A stretch of 64,000 nt of DNA from the NCBI GenBank assembly GCA_903959905.1, contig CAJBYO010000003.1, positions 1-64,000 on the forward strand, read 5' to 3'. Shown one piece after another: positions 23,204-31,920 of this stretch. The notes under the pieces were generated by a model. It had not been told where the DNA came from, searched no databases, and worked only from the letters and a program-made list of their open reading frames with translations. The translations under genes were made by a program, and so were the position numbers. Numbering within the stretch: the first letter of the stretch is position 1; the number at the start of each line of letters is the position of its first letter. This DNA is from an uncultured Bacteroidales bacterium. Its GTDB lineage: Bacteria; Bacteroidota; Bacteroidia; Bacteroidales; FEN-979.

Positions 23204-24133
23204 ATGCCAAAAGGATTTATTTTAAACGACGAGAGCAGGTTGAATTCTTACGGGTTCCTGGTGCTAAATGCAGGCGGGGACTTTGCCCGGTTCAATGAGA
23301 ACCCGGTCATGCTGTATCTTCATGAGCAGGAGAACCTGATCGGGCGATGGGATAACCTTCGTGTTGACGGCACTAAACTTCTTGCCGATGAGATTTTTGA
23401 CACCGAAGATCCTGAAGCAATGATCCTGTCAGGCAAGGTGGATCGCGGATTTCTCAAGGGCGCGTCAATGGGCATCAGTATTAAGGATGCCGAACTCAAA
23501 AACTTTCCGGGGCTGGGCCTCGTGCCAGCTGTGACCAAGTGGGAACTGATGGAAGCCTCGCTGGCACCGGTTCCGTCCGGTCAAACCTGTCTGAGGCTCT
23601 ATAATGATAAAGGTGAACTGATCACCAGTAAAGAAGCTATTAAATTATCAATTGATTCAATCATTAACAAAAACGACAACTTACTCATGGACAAAATCAT
23701 GTTAACCGCCGAAGCGGCCACCTGTTTATCGGTTTCTAAAGAGATCGACATTACAGCGTTGAACGCCGCAATCATGGCTCTTGCTGCATCGCGTGACGAG
23801 GCGGTAACTGAGCTTAAAAACCACAATGAAACCAGGGCAAAAGAACTGGTGGAAGGAGCAATAAAAGAAGGACGGCTCACAGCTGAAAAGCGTGAGAGCT
23901 TTGAAAAGCTTGCCATCTCCGATTTTAAACAGGCGTCAGATCTGATTGGCAGTTTACCTGTCAAGCAAAACTTCAGTGACAAAGTCGGTACATCCAAAAA
24001 AGATGCAGGCACCCGCGAAGGTTGGGATTATCTGAAATGGGCAAAAGAAGATCCATCCGGACTGGCAAAAATGCAGAGGGATAACCCCAGCGAATTTGCC
24101 GAATTGAAGGCATCGTACAAATCGAACCGTTAA
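23204..24133 (+). CDS. Prohead protease/scaffold (Mu gpI-like)
   Basis: 309 residues from MPKGFILNDE. The N-terminal 150 residues resemble a phage prohead serine protease: FNENPVMLYLHEQENLIGRW with a candidate catalytic His, LKGASMGISI with the candidate Ser, and VTKWELMEASLAPVPS. The C-terminal half is a charged helical region (LKNHNETRAKELVEGAIKEG) typical of a scaffold removed on maturation. First gene of the rightward late operon, followed by capsid. An ATG at 23174 would add 10 residues; I prefer 23204 by family habit. Confidence 0.75.
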   Translation: MPKGFILNDESRLNSYGFLVLNAGGDFARFNENPVMLYLHEQENLIGRWDNLRVDGTKLLADEIFDTEDPEAMILSGKVDRGFLKGASMGISIKDAELKNFPGLGLVPAVTKWELMEASLAPVPSGQTCLRLYNDKGELITSKEAIKLSIDSIINKNDNLLMDKIMLTAEAATCLSVSKEIDITALNAAIMALAASRDEAVTELKNHNETRAKELVEGAIKEGRLTAEKRESFEKLAISDFKQASDLIGSLPVKQNFSDKVGTSKKDAGTREGWDYLKWAKEDPSGLAKMQRDNPSEFAELKASYKSNR

Positions 24134-24164
24134 CAGAATCATAAAAACCAAAAATCAACTTACA

Positions 24165-25193
24165 ATGAAAAAGAAATTAAACTTTGGCAGCCTGGCATTT
24201 AACATGGTGGTTGCTTTATTTATCGCTGTACTTGTCGGAGCGCCAGCCGTGTTTGCGGCAGGAGCGTCCCTGGTGGCCGGCACAGTTTTGTCCTTTACCG
24301 GAAACAGTCCGGTACTTATGTCCGGTCTTCAAAAAGAAATCTGGACTGATATCATCATGGAGGGGTTCTATCCCGAAAACACATTCCTTAACGAGGCAAG
24401 GGATATGAGTTACCTGGTTGATTTTAACACGATCAACCTCGCAGAAGCCGGATCAACACCTACTGCCGTTCTTGATACGACGTTTTCAACCGGAGTTCCA
24501 TCTGCGCCCGCTGCGAGAACTGATGCTGCATTGTCTGTTGCCCTGAGAACTATTGACACAACTACCACCGTTGTAAGAAACATTGAAGAAATGGAAGCCG
24601 CTTATGATAAAATGGCTTCGGTGGTGTACGGTCACAAACAAGAGATCCTGCGCATGGCCACAAAGCTTGCAGCCTGGAACTTCGCTCCTGCAAGTGATGC
24701 CACAAATACTCCGGTTGCCGCCTGCACTGGTGCAACCAACGGTAACTCAGGAAGGAAAATGACATTCGCCGACGTCCTGGCATTGAAACTGAAATTTGAT
24801 CAGCTTGATGTTCCCCAGGAAGGCCGGATACTTGTGTTGAATCCTTATCATGAGGCAAACCTGATCGAGGCGGATATCGCCATGTACAGGGGAGTGCTTC
24901 AGTCAAACATGTTATTTGGCTTTAAGCTTTACCGCACTTCTATCACTCCTTATTACATCTCTACAACTGGTGTAAAGACTGCCTGGGCAGCTACACCGGT
25001 ATCAGGAACTGACGTTGTATCCTCCTTCGCATTTCATAAGGATGAGGTTATGAAGGCCATTGGATCCGTGGATGTGTTTGCCAGGTATAAGGATCCTGAA
25101 TGGAAAGGTGATCTGATCAACTTCCAGATGCGCTTTCTGGCCAAGTCGCTGCGCTCAAAGTATTACGCAGCCATTTATTCAAAGATCACTTAG
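24165..25193 (+). CDS. Major capsid protein with signal-like N-terminus
   Basis: 342 residues directly after the protease/scaffold, the position of the Mu capsid gene. The body has capsid-like features: IWTDIIMEGFYPENTFL, a long helix of the EMEAAYDKMASVVYGHKQEI type, RILVLNPYHEANLIEADI and a C-terminal LRSKYYAAIYSKI. Residues 1-40 are unusual: MKKKLNF, a 20-residue hydrophobic stretch and APAVFAAGAS, which reads as a Sec signal peptide. The protease might remove it during head maturation. A hairpin follows the stop. Confidence 0.82.
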   Translation: MKKKLNFGSLAFNMVVALFIAVLVGAPAVFAAGASLVAGTVLSFTGNSPVLMSGLQKEIWTDIIMEGFYPENTFLNEARDMSYLVDFNTINLAEAGSTPTAVLDTTFSTGVPSAPAARTDAALSVALRTIDTTTTVVRNIEEMEAAYDKMASVVYGHKQEILRMATKLAAWNFAPASDATNTPVAACTGATNGNSGRKMTFADVLALKLKFDQLDVPQEGRILVLNPYHEANLIEADIAMYRGVLQSNMLFGFKLYRTSITPYYISTTGVKTAWAATPVSGTDVVSSFAFHKDEVMKAIGSVDVFARYKDPEWKGDLINFQMRFLAKSLRSKYYAAIYSKIT

Positions 25194-25220
25194 TAGATAC
25201 CATAAACCCTTCGATAGCGA

Positions 25221-25259
25221 GAAAGAGCTGAAATGAGTACGTTCAGAGTAAGCTCTTTC
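25221..25259 (+). terminator. Hairpin after capsid gene (possible attenuator)
   Basis: GAAAGAGCT at 25221-25229 pairs with AGCTCTTTC at 25251-25259, with an inner CTGAA/TTCAG pairing. No long T tract follows, so partial termination or mRNA 3'-end stabilisation of the abundant capsid message is more likely than full termination. Confidence 0.5.
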
Positions 25260-25276
25260 CAATATCAAGTCCGCAT

Positions 25277-25546
25277 ATGAACGAATTTGAAACCTGGCTT
25301 TATCGCGCAATAATTGGAATAGCTCTTCTTGTGATCTGGTACTTTTTACGCCGCCTGCTCACTGAGATACAAGAAATGAACGCCAACATAAAATTGATCG
25401 GGGAAAAAGGGCTGATTCATGACGGCAAACTGGAGCTCGTTGACAATAAGGTGAAAACCCAAGAGGAAAGGCTTCACGACTACACATTAAGGTTGAGAAG
25501 CGTGGAACGCCGGCAGGATAGTTGCAATTACTGTAAAGAGGCTTAA
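25277..25546 (+). CDS. Small membrane protein with coiled coil (holin- or spanin-like)
   Basis: 89 residues: one transmembrane helix at about 9-27 (IIGIALLVIWYFLRRLL), then a charged coiled coil (LELVDNKVKTQEERLHDYTL) and a CNYC motif at the end. Precedes a lipoprotein with the topology of a unimolecular spanin by 1 nt, so a lysis-module role is likely. Could be holin or antiholin. Confidence 0.55.
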   Translation: MNEFETWLYRAIIGIALLVIWYFLRRLLTEIQEMNANIKLIGEKGLIHDGKLELVDNKVKTQEERLHDYTLRLRSVERRQDSCNYCKEA

Positions 25547-25547
25547 A

Positions 25548-26066
25548 ATGAAAATGACAGTTGCATTATTGGTCTTTACTTCAATGATGATCCTGGGTTG
25601 TTCATCAACCAGGCAGACGACTGTCTCTGTCAGTGATGTTTCAACCAAAGTCACCAGTGACAGTTGTTACGATATCACCACTGTTCACCAGGACAGCGTA
25701 AAGATCAAGGCTGACACTGCCTCTGCTTTTCTGTCATACAATTGGCTGAATGATACCACCGGTTACAAGGATCCCGCTCCAATGCAACAGAAGCAAGGCA
25801 GGGCCACGATCAAGATTGAACGGAAGTCAGGAGGGGTGAAAGTAACAGCATCATGCGACTCACTGTTATTTGTACTTCTTTCCAGGGAACGCGAAATTTT
25901 GAAGTTGAAGAAGGAGGTGACCAATACGCTGAAGTCCAAAATGGAGTCAGATAAACAGGTTAGGGTCATGATGAAGATACCTGCCTGGTTGATTATATCC
26001 CTGGTTATTTCGATCGCGTTGAACGTACTTATTATCTATTTAAACATCAAAAAAAGAGTGTTATGA
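25548..26066 (+). CDS. Lipoprotein with C-terminal TM helix, candidate unimolecular spanin
   Basis: 172 residues. The N-terminus is a lipoprotein signal with lipobox ILGC (C18), the middle about 120 residues is polar and helical (SREREILKLKKEVTNTLKSK), and the C-terminus has one membrane helix (WLIISLVISIALNVLIIYL) ending in KKRVL. A protein lipidated at the outer membrane and anchored at the inner membrane is the u-spanin architecture, which fuses the two membranes at lysis. It sits beside a small membrane protein. Topology is clear; the lysis role is inferred. Confidence 0.65.
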   Translation: MKMTVALLVFTSMMILGCSSTRQTTVSVSDVSTKVTSDSCYDITTVHQDSVKIKADTASAFLSYNWLNDTTGYKDPAPMQQKQGRATIKIERKSGGVKVTASCDSLLFVLLSREREILKLKKEVTNTLKSKMESDKQVRVMMKIPAWLIISLVISIALNVLIIYLNIKKRVL

Positions 26067-26386
26067 CAAAGACAAAAACTCCGGTTGAGAAAACAGAACC
26101 GGTTATTGATATCGAAACCGCCACCCAGGTTTCTGAGGAAGTTAGCCAGGAGATACTTGAGGTTATCTCGGATCCCGAGGCACCGGATGTTCCCAACGAT
26201 GAGGAAGTTGATGAGTTTGTTCCGCCTCTGAAGGAAAGGGCCAAGTCAGTGTTTGCCTCACATTCGGTTGATGTGTTGTATTTCACTGCTGATGGCTGTT
26301 GTTTTATTGAACTCTACAATGCAGAAGCCCACGCAGCAAATCTTGGTGATGGGAAGATCTTAACAATTAAACGCGAGGAGGTATAA
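26063..26386 (+). CDS. Small acidic virion-region protein
   Basis: 107 residues, very acidic N-terminal half (EVISDPEAPDVPNDEEVDEF) then a short folded region (DVLYFTADGCCFIELYNAEA). Overlaps the spanin-like gene (ATGA) and ends directly before the sheath start. Possibly a head-tail or sheath-associated protein; no family recognised. Confidence 0.6.
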   Translation: MTKTKTPVEKTEPVIDIETATQVSEEVSQEILEVISDPEAPDVPNDEEVDEFVPPLKERAKSVFASHSVDVLYFTADGCCFIELYNAEAHAANLGDGKILTIKREEV

Positions 26387-27601
26387 ATGTCATCACCAAC
26401 TGGATTACCACGAGTTAAAATAGAATTTACCAACGGCGCCCTCGGCTCGGTACTTCCGAGTCCGGATGGGGTGCTCGGAATTCTCTGCACCGGCGCTGTT
26501 GTGTCCGGAAAATTCGCCCTGCTCACTCCCTATATCATTAAGCATTTTGCTGAGCTGGAGACTACCTACGGCATCACAGTGGCCAACAATCCAAACATCG
26601 TAAAGCTCTTCAGTGATTTTTATGCTGAAGCAGAAGATGGGACTGAAGTTTGGCTGATGGCCTTTGCCAACACTGTTACGCTTGCCCAGATGGTCGACAG
26701 TACCATCGCTGCAAACGGAAAAGCCCTGGTACTTGCTGCCAATGGACGCTTGCGTGGCTTGATTGTTGCGCGTACACCTGCAGGCGGTTATACGCCCACT
26801 GTAACCACTGGTTTGGATTCGGATGTAGCAGCTGCAGTATTGGCCGCACAAACCCTGGCAGAATGGGCAGCAACCACCCTGATGGCGCCTTTGTTTGTTA
26901 TTATTGAAGGTCGCGCCTATACAGGAGTTCCTGCAAACCTTACAGATCAGGGAACCCTCACAAAAAATCGTGTTGGAATCCTTATTGGTGATACAGTAAT
27001 CAGTTCGGACAATGCCTGCATGGGCTTATTGGCCGGCCGCATTGCTTCCATACCTGTTCAACGCAATATCGGGCGGGTAAAAGATGGCGCTCTTGCAACA
27101 CTTACAGCTTATCTCAAAGATAAAACGGTTGAGCAGGCTGATCCCGGATCTGTTCATGATAAAGGATACATAACCCTGCGCAACTTTGTTGGCCGCGCTG
27201 GTTACTTCTTTTCAGATGATCACCTCTGTACGCTGCCAACCGACGACTATCATACGCTCACTGCACGCCGCACAGTTGACAAGGCTTATCGCATTGCGTA
27301 CGATACACTGCTCAATGAGCTGCTGGATGAAGTTCCTGTGAACGACGATGGAACCATCGCCATAACCAAGGCAAAGAGCATTGAAACCAAAGTTGAAAAT
27401 GCCATCATCAACAGCATGACAATCAACGGGGAGCTTGGAAACAATCCTGGCGACCAGAACGACACCGGGGTGATCTGCTTTATTGATCATACGCAGAACC
27501 TGGTAAATACAAACCTGCTCAATGTGGTGGTGAAGGTGAAACCCTTCGGATATCCAAAATACATTGATGTACAACTCGGATTCAAAACCTTAACAGCGTA
27601 A
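26387..27601 (+). CDS. Tail sheath protein (DUF2586-type)
   Basis: 404 residues with the DUF2586 sheath pattern of Bacteroidetes Mu-like phages: FTNGALGSVLPSPDGVLGIL at the start, DGTEVWLMAFANT, NRVGILIGDT, AGRIASIPVQRNIGRVKDG, DKGYITLRNFVGRAGYFFSD and KVKPFGYPKYIDVQLGF at the end. The sheath contracts around the tube, showing that this is a myovirus-type phage. The tube gene follows after 18 nt. Confidence 0.88.
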   Translation: MSSPTGLPRVKIEFTNGALGSVLPSPDGVLGILCTGAVVSGKFALLTPYIIKHFAELETTYGITVANNPNIVKLFSDFYAEAEDGTEVWLMAFANTVTLAQMVDSTIAANGKALVLAANGRLRGLIVARTPAGGYTPTVTTGLDSDVAAAVLAAQTLAEWAATTLMAPLFVIIEGRAYTGVPANLTDQGTLTKNRVGILIGDTVISSDNACMGLLAGRIASIPVQRNIGRVKDGALATLTAYLKDKTVEQADPGSVHDKGYITLRNFVGRAGYFFSDDHLCTLPTDDYHTLTARRTVDKAYRIAYDTLLNELLDEVPVNDDGTIAITKAKSIETKVENAIINSMTINGELGNNPGDQNDTGVICFIDHTQNLVNTNLLNVVVKVKPFGYPKYIDVQLGFKTLTA

Positions 27602-27619
27602 CATTTAAAATCTACAGAA

Positions 27620-28039
27620 ATGGGATTCGATTCACGACAATATGAATTTGCGGACCTTACCCTTGAATTGGGTGGGCGCACTGTCACCGGCTTTCGCGGA
27701 GTGAAATACACCTCAAAGCAGGAGAAGGAACTGGTTTATGGCAAGGGCAATCAGCCCTTGCACATCCAGAAGGGCAATATCGGTTACGAAGGTGAGGTCA
27801 GTATGCTGCAAAGCGAACTGGAGACCCTGAGAGCTGCATCACCAACCGGCAGTGTCCTGGGCTTGCGCCTGGATGCGGTTGTGGCTTACGGTAATGCCTC
27901 CAATGGCGACACCCTGGTCATTGACAAGATCCGCGGACTTGAGTTTACGGAGGATGCCAAGGAGATGAAACAGGGTGATAAGTTCATGGAAGTAAGCCTT
28001 CCGTTTATCTGCCTGAAAATCGAAAACCAAAAACCGTAA
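27620..28039 (+). CDS. Tail tube protein
   Basis: 139 residues, beta-rich, in the canonical position after sheath. FADLTLELGGRTVTGFRGVK and KEMKQGDKFMEVSLPFICLK are typical of Hcp-like tube proteins; the family forms stacked hexameric rings. Confidence comes mostly from order and size. Confidence 0.75.
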   Translation: MGFDSRQYEFADLTLELGGRTVTGFRGVKYTSKQEKELVYGKGNQPLHIQKGNIGYEGEVSMLQSELETLRAASPTGSVLGLRLDAVVAYGNASNGDTLVIDKIRGLEFTEDAKEMKQGDKFMEVSLPFICLKIENQKP

Positions 28040-28041
28040 TC

Positions 28042-28353
28042 ATGCCAAAAACAAAGCTTATCGGGGAAGTAACCCCGGAACAGATCCTGCAGTGGAAGGA
28101 CAAATACGGTGAGATATTCGGCATCGTCGTAGATGGCCATATCTGTTACCTGCGCAAGCCCGATCGCAAGATCCTTGGTTTTGCCTCCGTTGCTGGGAAG
28201 ATCTCAAACGTCAAGTTCAATGAATCATTGTTAAACAATGCGTTCATTGGCGGTAGTGAAGCCATCAAGACAGACGATGATCTGTTCCTGGCAGCATGTT
28301 CGCAGCTCGGCGAGATCGTTACCATGAAGGAAGCTGAACTGGTAAAGTTTTAA
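28042..28353 (+). CDS. Tail assembly chaperone, upstream (G-like) frame
   Basis: 103 residues lying between tube and tape measure, where tail assembly chaperones are found. It ends GTA AAG TTT TAA. The -1 frame is open from 28338 and continues 55 codons past this stop without a credible early start, so a -1 shift at GTAAAG would make a GT-type fusion. Folded acidic N-terminal half, FASVAGKISNVKFNESLLN in the middle. Confidence 0.7.
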   Translation: MPKTKLIGEVTPEQILQWKDKYGEIFGIVVDGHICYLRKPDRKILGFASVAGKISNVKFNESLLNNAFIGGSEAIKTDDDLFLAACSQLGEIVTMKEAELVKF

Positions 28354-28520
28354 AGGCTGCCGAGGTCGATGAGAAAGACCTGGTTAGAATAGGGAATGCC
28401 CAGTTAATGTATTACATGGGCATCGCAGATCCCGACAGCCTTACCGACGAAGCCTGGGCCAGTAGGTGGAAGGAATTGGAGTACATCCGCAAGAAAGAAG
28501 CTGAGTCAAACACTATGTAA
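28338..28520 (+). CDS. Tail assembly chaperone, -1 frame (T-like) extension
   Basis: The -1 frame reads LKAAEVDEKDLVRIGNAQLM and ELEYIRKKEAESNTM before TAA at 28518. A stop at 28335-28337 limits where the shift can occur to about 28338-28353, where Lys tRNA on AAG could slip to AAA. The fusion would be about 159 residues. The heptamer G GTA AAG is not a perfect X XXY YYZ, so efficiency is uncertain; internal initiation at ATG 28407 is the alternative. Confidence 0.6.
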   Translation, partial: TGKVLKAAEVDEKDLVRIGNAQLMYYMGIADPDSLTDEAWASRWKELEYIRKKEAESNTM

Positions 28521-28537
28521 ATCGCAACCGCAAGCCA

Positions 28538-30430
28538 ATGGGGAAGAACATTGAATACACAATAAAGTTCGACAGTAACGGCAATGCGGTAATTGATAAA
28601 ATAACCGGCTCCAGTGAGAAACTTAAGAAAAGTCTTAACGGAGCACAAAGCATCGCCGACAAGTTCGGCGCTTCTTTTTTAAAGCTGGACGCAATCAAGA
28701 GCGCTATTAATGGCGTGGCTTCCGGTTTTGATAACATGATGAAGCCGGGTATGGCGCTTTCCTCTTCTCTTGGAGACCTGTCGGCGATTACCGGAGTTAC
28801 AGGAGAAAAACTTAAGGAGATCGAAGGTTATGCCAGAGAGTCTGCTATGACCTTCGGTGGATCTGCTGCCCAAGGGATTGAAAGTTATAAATTGATCCTT
28901 TCTCAACTCAATCCTGAAATTGCCAAAACTCCCGCTGCATTGAAAGCAATGGGTAATTCTGTTGCCACACTGAGTAAGACCATGGGCGGAGATACTGTTG
29001 CAGCGACAGAAGTTCTCACTACTGCCATGAACCAGTTCCAGGTATCAACAGACGATCCCATTGCTGCTTCTAACAAGATGGCAGAAATGATGAATATTAT
29101 GGCTGCAGCTGCAAAGGAGGGCTCTGCAGAGTTGCCACAGATAAAGGCAGCGTTGGAGCAGTCTGGCATGGCCGCGCATATGGCTGGTTTGTCATTCTCA
29201 GAAACAAATGCAGCCATCCAGGTACTTGACAAGGCCGGAAAGAAAGGTGCTGAAGGAGGTGTGGCGTTGCGAAATATAATGGCCACACTCAGCGAAGGCA
29301 GGTTTCTGCCTCCGGAAGTGCAGAAGGAGCTTACAAATGCCAAGATCAGTGTAGAAAGGCTTGGTGATAAGACCCTGAGCCTATCAGAACGCCTGCGACC
29401 ACTGAAAGGCATCTTGAACGATTCCGCCCTGGTTACGAAACTCTTTGGCAAGGAAAACAACAATGCCGCTCTGGCGCTGATATCAGGCACTGCCCTGATG
29501 GATGATTACAACAGGGCGATCCAAGGAACCAATACTGCCCACGATCAGGCTGATATCGTAATGGATACTACAGCGGAGAAGATGGCCAGGATGCAAGCAG
29601 TTGTGGATAATTTAAAGATTGGTTTTTTTGACCTTACCGGTTCTGCGTATCCTTTTATCAACATAGGGAACCAGGTACTTTCAACGCTTGCCGATTTTGC
29701 GCCTTTATTGATGATTATGCCGCAGTTGACGACCGCCTGGACATGGGCGCAAAAGGCTTTGAATTATGCTTTTATTACAAATCCAATTATTGGTGTGATC
29801 GCGGTGGTGTCCATGTTGGCAGGTGGTATAGTGTATGCCTGGAACAAGTTTGAAGGATTCAGGGCAGTTGTGATCACCGTATGGGACACAGTTAAAGGAT
29901 TCGGAGAAATCCTCAAGAACTATGTCCTTGATAGAATTAAGGGCATAATCAGTGGTATTGGTGCAATAGGATCCGCAATAGGTAAATTGTTCAGTGGTGA
30001 TTTCTCCGGAGCATGGGACACCGCAAAACAGGGTCTTACTGATCTGAGTGGATACAATGCGGTTAAAAATGCCATTAACTCGAGTTCAGAATTGGTCGGA
30101 GGTGTAAAAAGAGACTATCAGCTCAACCTGGCTCAGCAAAAAGCTGAAGGGGCCACTAAGGATAATCCTGCCGCTGCCGCTCAGATTTCTGCGCCTAAAA
30201 TGCCTGGAGCTTCCGCCCCGGTTGCTCCGCCTTCCGGTGGTAAGCCCAAGTCACCAGGGGATGCTGTTTCTGCCGGCGGGTCCCGCAATACAACTGTCGC
30301 CATCACAATAAAAAACATGGTAGAGAACATCGTATTTGATGGCACGCTTAAAGATAAACGTGGTGACCTTGAAAAGGAGATCACCCAAATCATGATGCGC
30401 GTACTTGGCATGGCTCAATCAACCTCATAA
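28538..30430 (+). CDS. Tail tape measure protein
   Basis: 630 residues, the longest tail gene, directly after the chaperones. TP901-type core around residues 75-330 (GVTGEKLKEIEGYARESAMT, STLSKTMGGDT-like, GVALRNIMATLSEGRFLPP). A hydrophobic region at about 395-440 and a Pro/Ala-rich segment at about 545-590 follow. It sets tail length and is short for a myovirus; at about 1.5 angstrom per residue it implies a tail near 95 nm. Confidence 0.85.
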   Translation: MGKNIEYTIKFDSNGNAVIDKITGSSEKLKKSLNGAQSIADKFGASFLKLDAIKSAINGVASGFDNMMKPGMALSSSLGDLSAITGVTGEKLKEIEGYARESAMTFGGSAAQGIESYKLILSQLNPEIAKTPAALKAMGNSVATLSKTMGGDTVAATEVLTTAMNQFQVSTDDPIAASNKMAEMMNIMAAAAKEGSAELPQIKAALEQSGMAAHMAGLSFSETNAAIQVLDKAGKKGAEGGVALRNIMATLSEGRFLPPEVQKELTNAKISVERLGDKTLSLSERLRPLKGILNDSALVTKLFGKENNNAALALISGTALMDDYNRAIQGTNTAHDQADIVMDTTAEKMARMQAVVDNLKIGFFDLTGSAYPFINIGNQVLSTLADFAPLLMIMPQLTTAWTWAQKALNYAFITNPIIGVIAVVSMLAGGIVYAWNKFEGFRAVVITVWDTVKGFGEILKNYVLDRIKGIISGIGAIGSAIGKLFSGDFSGAWDTAKQGLTDLSGYNAVKNAINSSSELVGGVKRDYQLNLAQQKAEGATKDNPAAAAQISAPKMPGASAPVAPPSGGKPKSPGDAVSAGGSRNTTVAITIKNMVENIVFDGTLKDKRGDLEKEITQIMMRVLGMAQSTS

Positions 30431-30433
30431 GCA

Positions 30434-30973
30434 ATGGAACTGGATGTAAACTTCACATATGCCAATGGGTTTAACCTGCCTCCGTTTTTCTCACGGGATC
30501 AGGTTGTGATCGTTCGTGTTGACAAGGATAAGAAGATCAACACGGATGGGTTGCAGCAGGTGCAGAACCAGTATCCGCTGAAGTTCAAATGCAAGGGCCT
30601 TGATGATTTTACTTTTCCGATTGATCCGGTGATAAGCCTGGGCTTTAAAAACGTAATCACCAGGAGAACCGTCAGCAAGGGAACCAAACGAGGATCTGTA
30701 AAAGAACGCTGGACGGAAGACGATGTCGATATCACCATATCAGGAGTCTTCATCAGCAACGATGACACATACCCGGTTGAAGTGGATAAACTCCGGGCAT
30801 TTTTTCAGAAGCATACAGCCATTGATGTTGTGTGTACACTGTTGAATGAACGGGATATCACTCAGATTGCAATTGAGTCAATTAACTTCCCATTTACCAA
30901 GGGAACAAATAACCAGGCATTTGAGATTAAAGCATACAGTGACGATGTGTTTCAACTTTTAATTGAAGGATAA
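30434..30973 (+). CDS. DUF6046-like baseplate-region protein
   Basis: 179 residues resembling a Bacteroidetes phage family in this position: VSKGTKRGSVKERWTEDDVD, DDTYPVEVDKLRAFF and FEIKAYSDDVFQLLI. It directly follows tape measure and overlaps the hub gene by 1 nt (TAATG). A role at the tail tip is likely from order. Confidence 0.6.
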   Translation: MELDVNFTYANGFNLPPFFSRDQVVIVRVDKDKKINTDGLQQVQNQYPLKFKCKGLDDFTFPIDPVISLGFKNVITRRTVSKGTKRGSVKERWTEDDVDITISGVFISNDDTYPVEVDKLRAFFQKHTAIDVVCTLLNERDITQIAIESINFPFTKGTNNQAFEIKAYSDDVFQLLIEG

Positions 30974-31920
30974 TGTACGATATCACCTGGCAAATTACGA
31001 TAGGGAAGTATGAGCTCAATATGCTTGACAGCGCGAAGATCACGCGCAGTGTTGAGCAGCTGAGCGATACTGCTGAAATTGTATTGCCGGGAACTTGCTT
31101 CAATAAAGCCGTTGAAATTGAGTCCAAGATAAAACGTGGCGATTCAGTGTTGATCCTTGCCGGGTATGATGGAACACTGGTCAATGAGTTCCAGGGGTTT
31201 GTTGAGAGCATCTCAACGGATGATGGTGCGATTAAGCTCAATTGTGAAGATGCCATTTTTCAGTTCAGAAAGCCGGTCACTGACAAGGAATTTACCTCTC
31301 CGGATGTAAAGGACCTCCTGCAGTATATCTGCAGTCAGATTGGCGGATATTCACTCTCATGTGACTATTCTTTCAAATATGACAAGTTTGTTGTTCTCAA
31401 TAATACCGGGTATGATGTTTTGAAGAAGATCCAAGAGGAAAGCAAGGCCAATGTATATCTTAAGGATAAGGTCTTGCATGTGCATCCTCAGTACAAGGAG
31501 ATCTTCGGTACCGTCAAATATTCATTCCAGGACAACATTGAAAAAAGCGAACTGGAGTATAAGGATGTCAGGGATCGGGTAGTTGAGATCATTGTTGAAG
31601 GTAAAGGCAAAGACGGGAAAGTGATCAGGGAGACAGCCGGATCCACTGGAGGTGACCAGGAGACAATCAAGATTGGGGGAGTAAGCGATCCTGCTACTCT
31701 AAAGAACCTTGCCCAGGAACGATTGAATTCAAAAAGCTACACAGGTTATTCTGGTAGCTTCACTGGTTGGCTGCTTCCTTATTGTGATGCGGGATATAAA
31801 GCCAGCGTGCGGGATAATGATTACGAATTCAAAAATGGAGATTATTATGTGCTTGCGGTTGAAACAACTATAAGTAGTTCCGGGGGTATTCGGAAGGTAA
31901 CGGTGGGTAAGAAAATATGA
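30973..31920 (+). CDS. Baseplate hub protein (gpD-like late control fold)
   Basis: 315 residues. The N-terminal beta-barrel region (LDSAKITRSVEQLSDTAEIV, KRGDSVLILAGYDG, FQGFVESISTD) and the later GYDVLKKIQEESKANVYLKD fit the phage hub family related to P2 gpD and Mu gp44, which forms a trimer at the tube tip. It overlaps the spike gene by 4 nt. Confidence 0.7.
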   Translation: MYDITWQITIGKYELNMLDSAKITRSVEQLSDTAEIVLPGTCFNKAVEIESKIKRGDSVLILAGYDGTLVNEFQGFVESISTDDGAIKLNCEDAIFQFRKPVTDKEFTSPDVKDLLQYICSQIGGYSLSCDYSFKYDKFVVLNNTGYDVLKKIQEESKANVYLKDKVLHVHPQYKEIFGTVKYSFQDNIEKSELEYKDVRDRVVEIIVEGKGKDGKVIRETAGSTGGDQETIKIGGVSDPATLKNLAQERLNSKSYTGYSGSFTGWLLPYCDAGYKASVRDNDYEFKNGDYYVLAVETTISSSGGIRKVTVGKKI

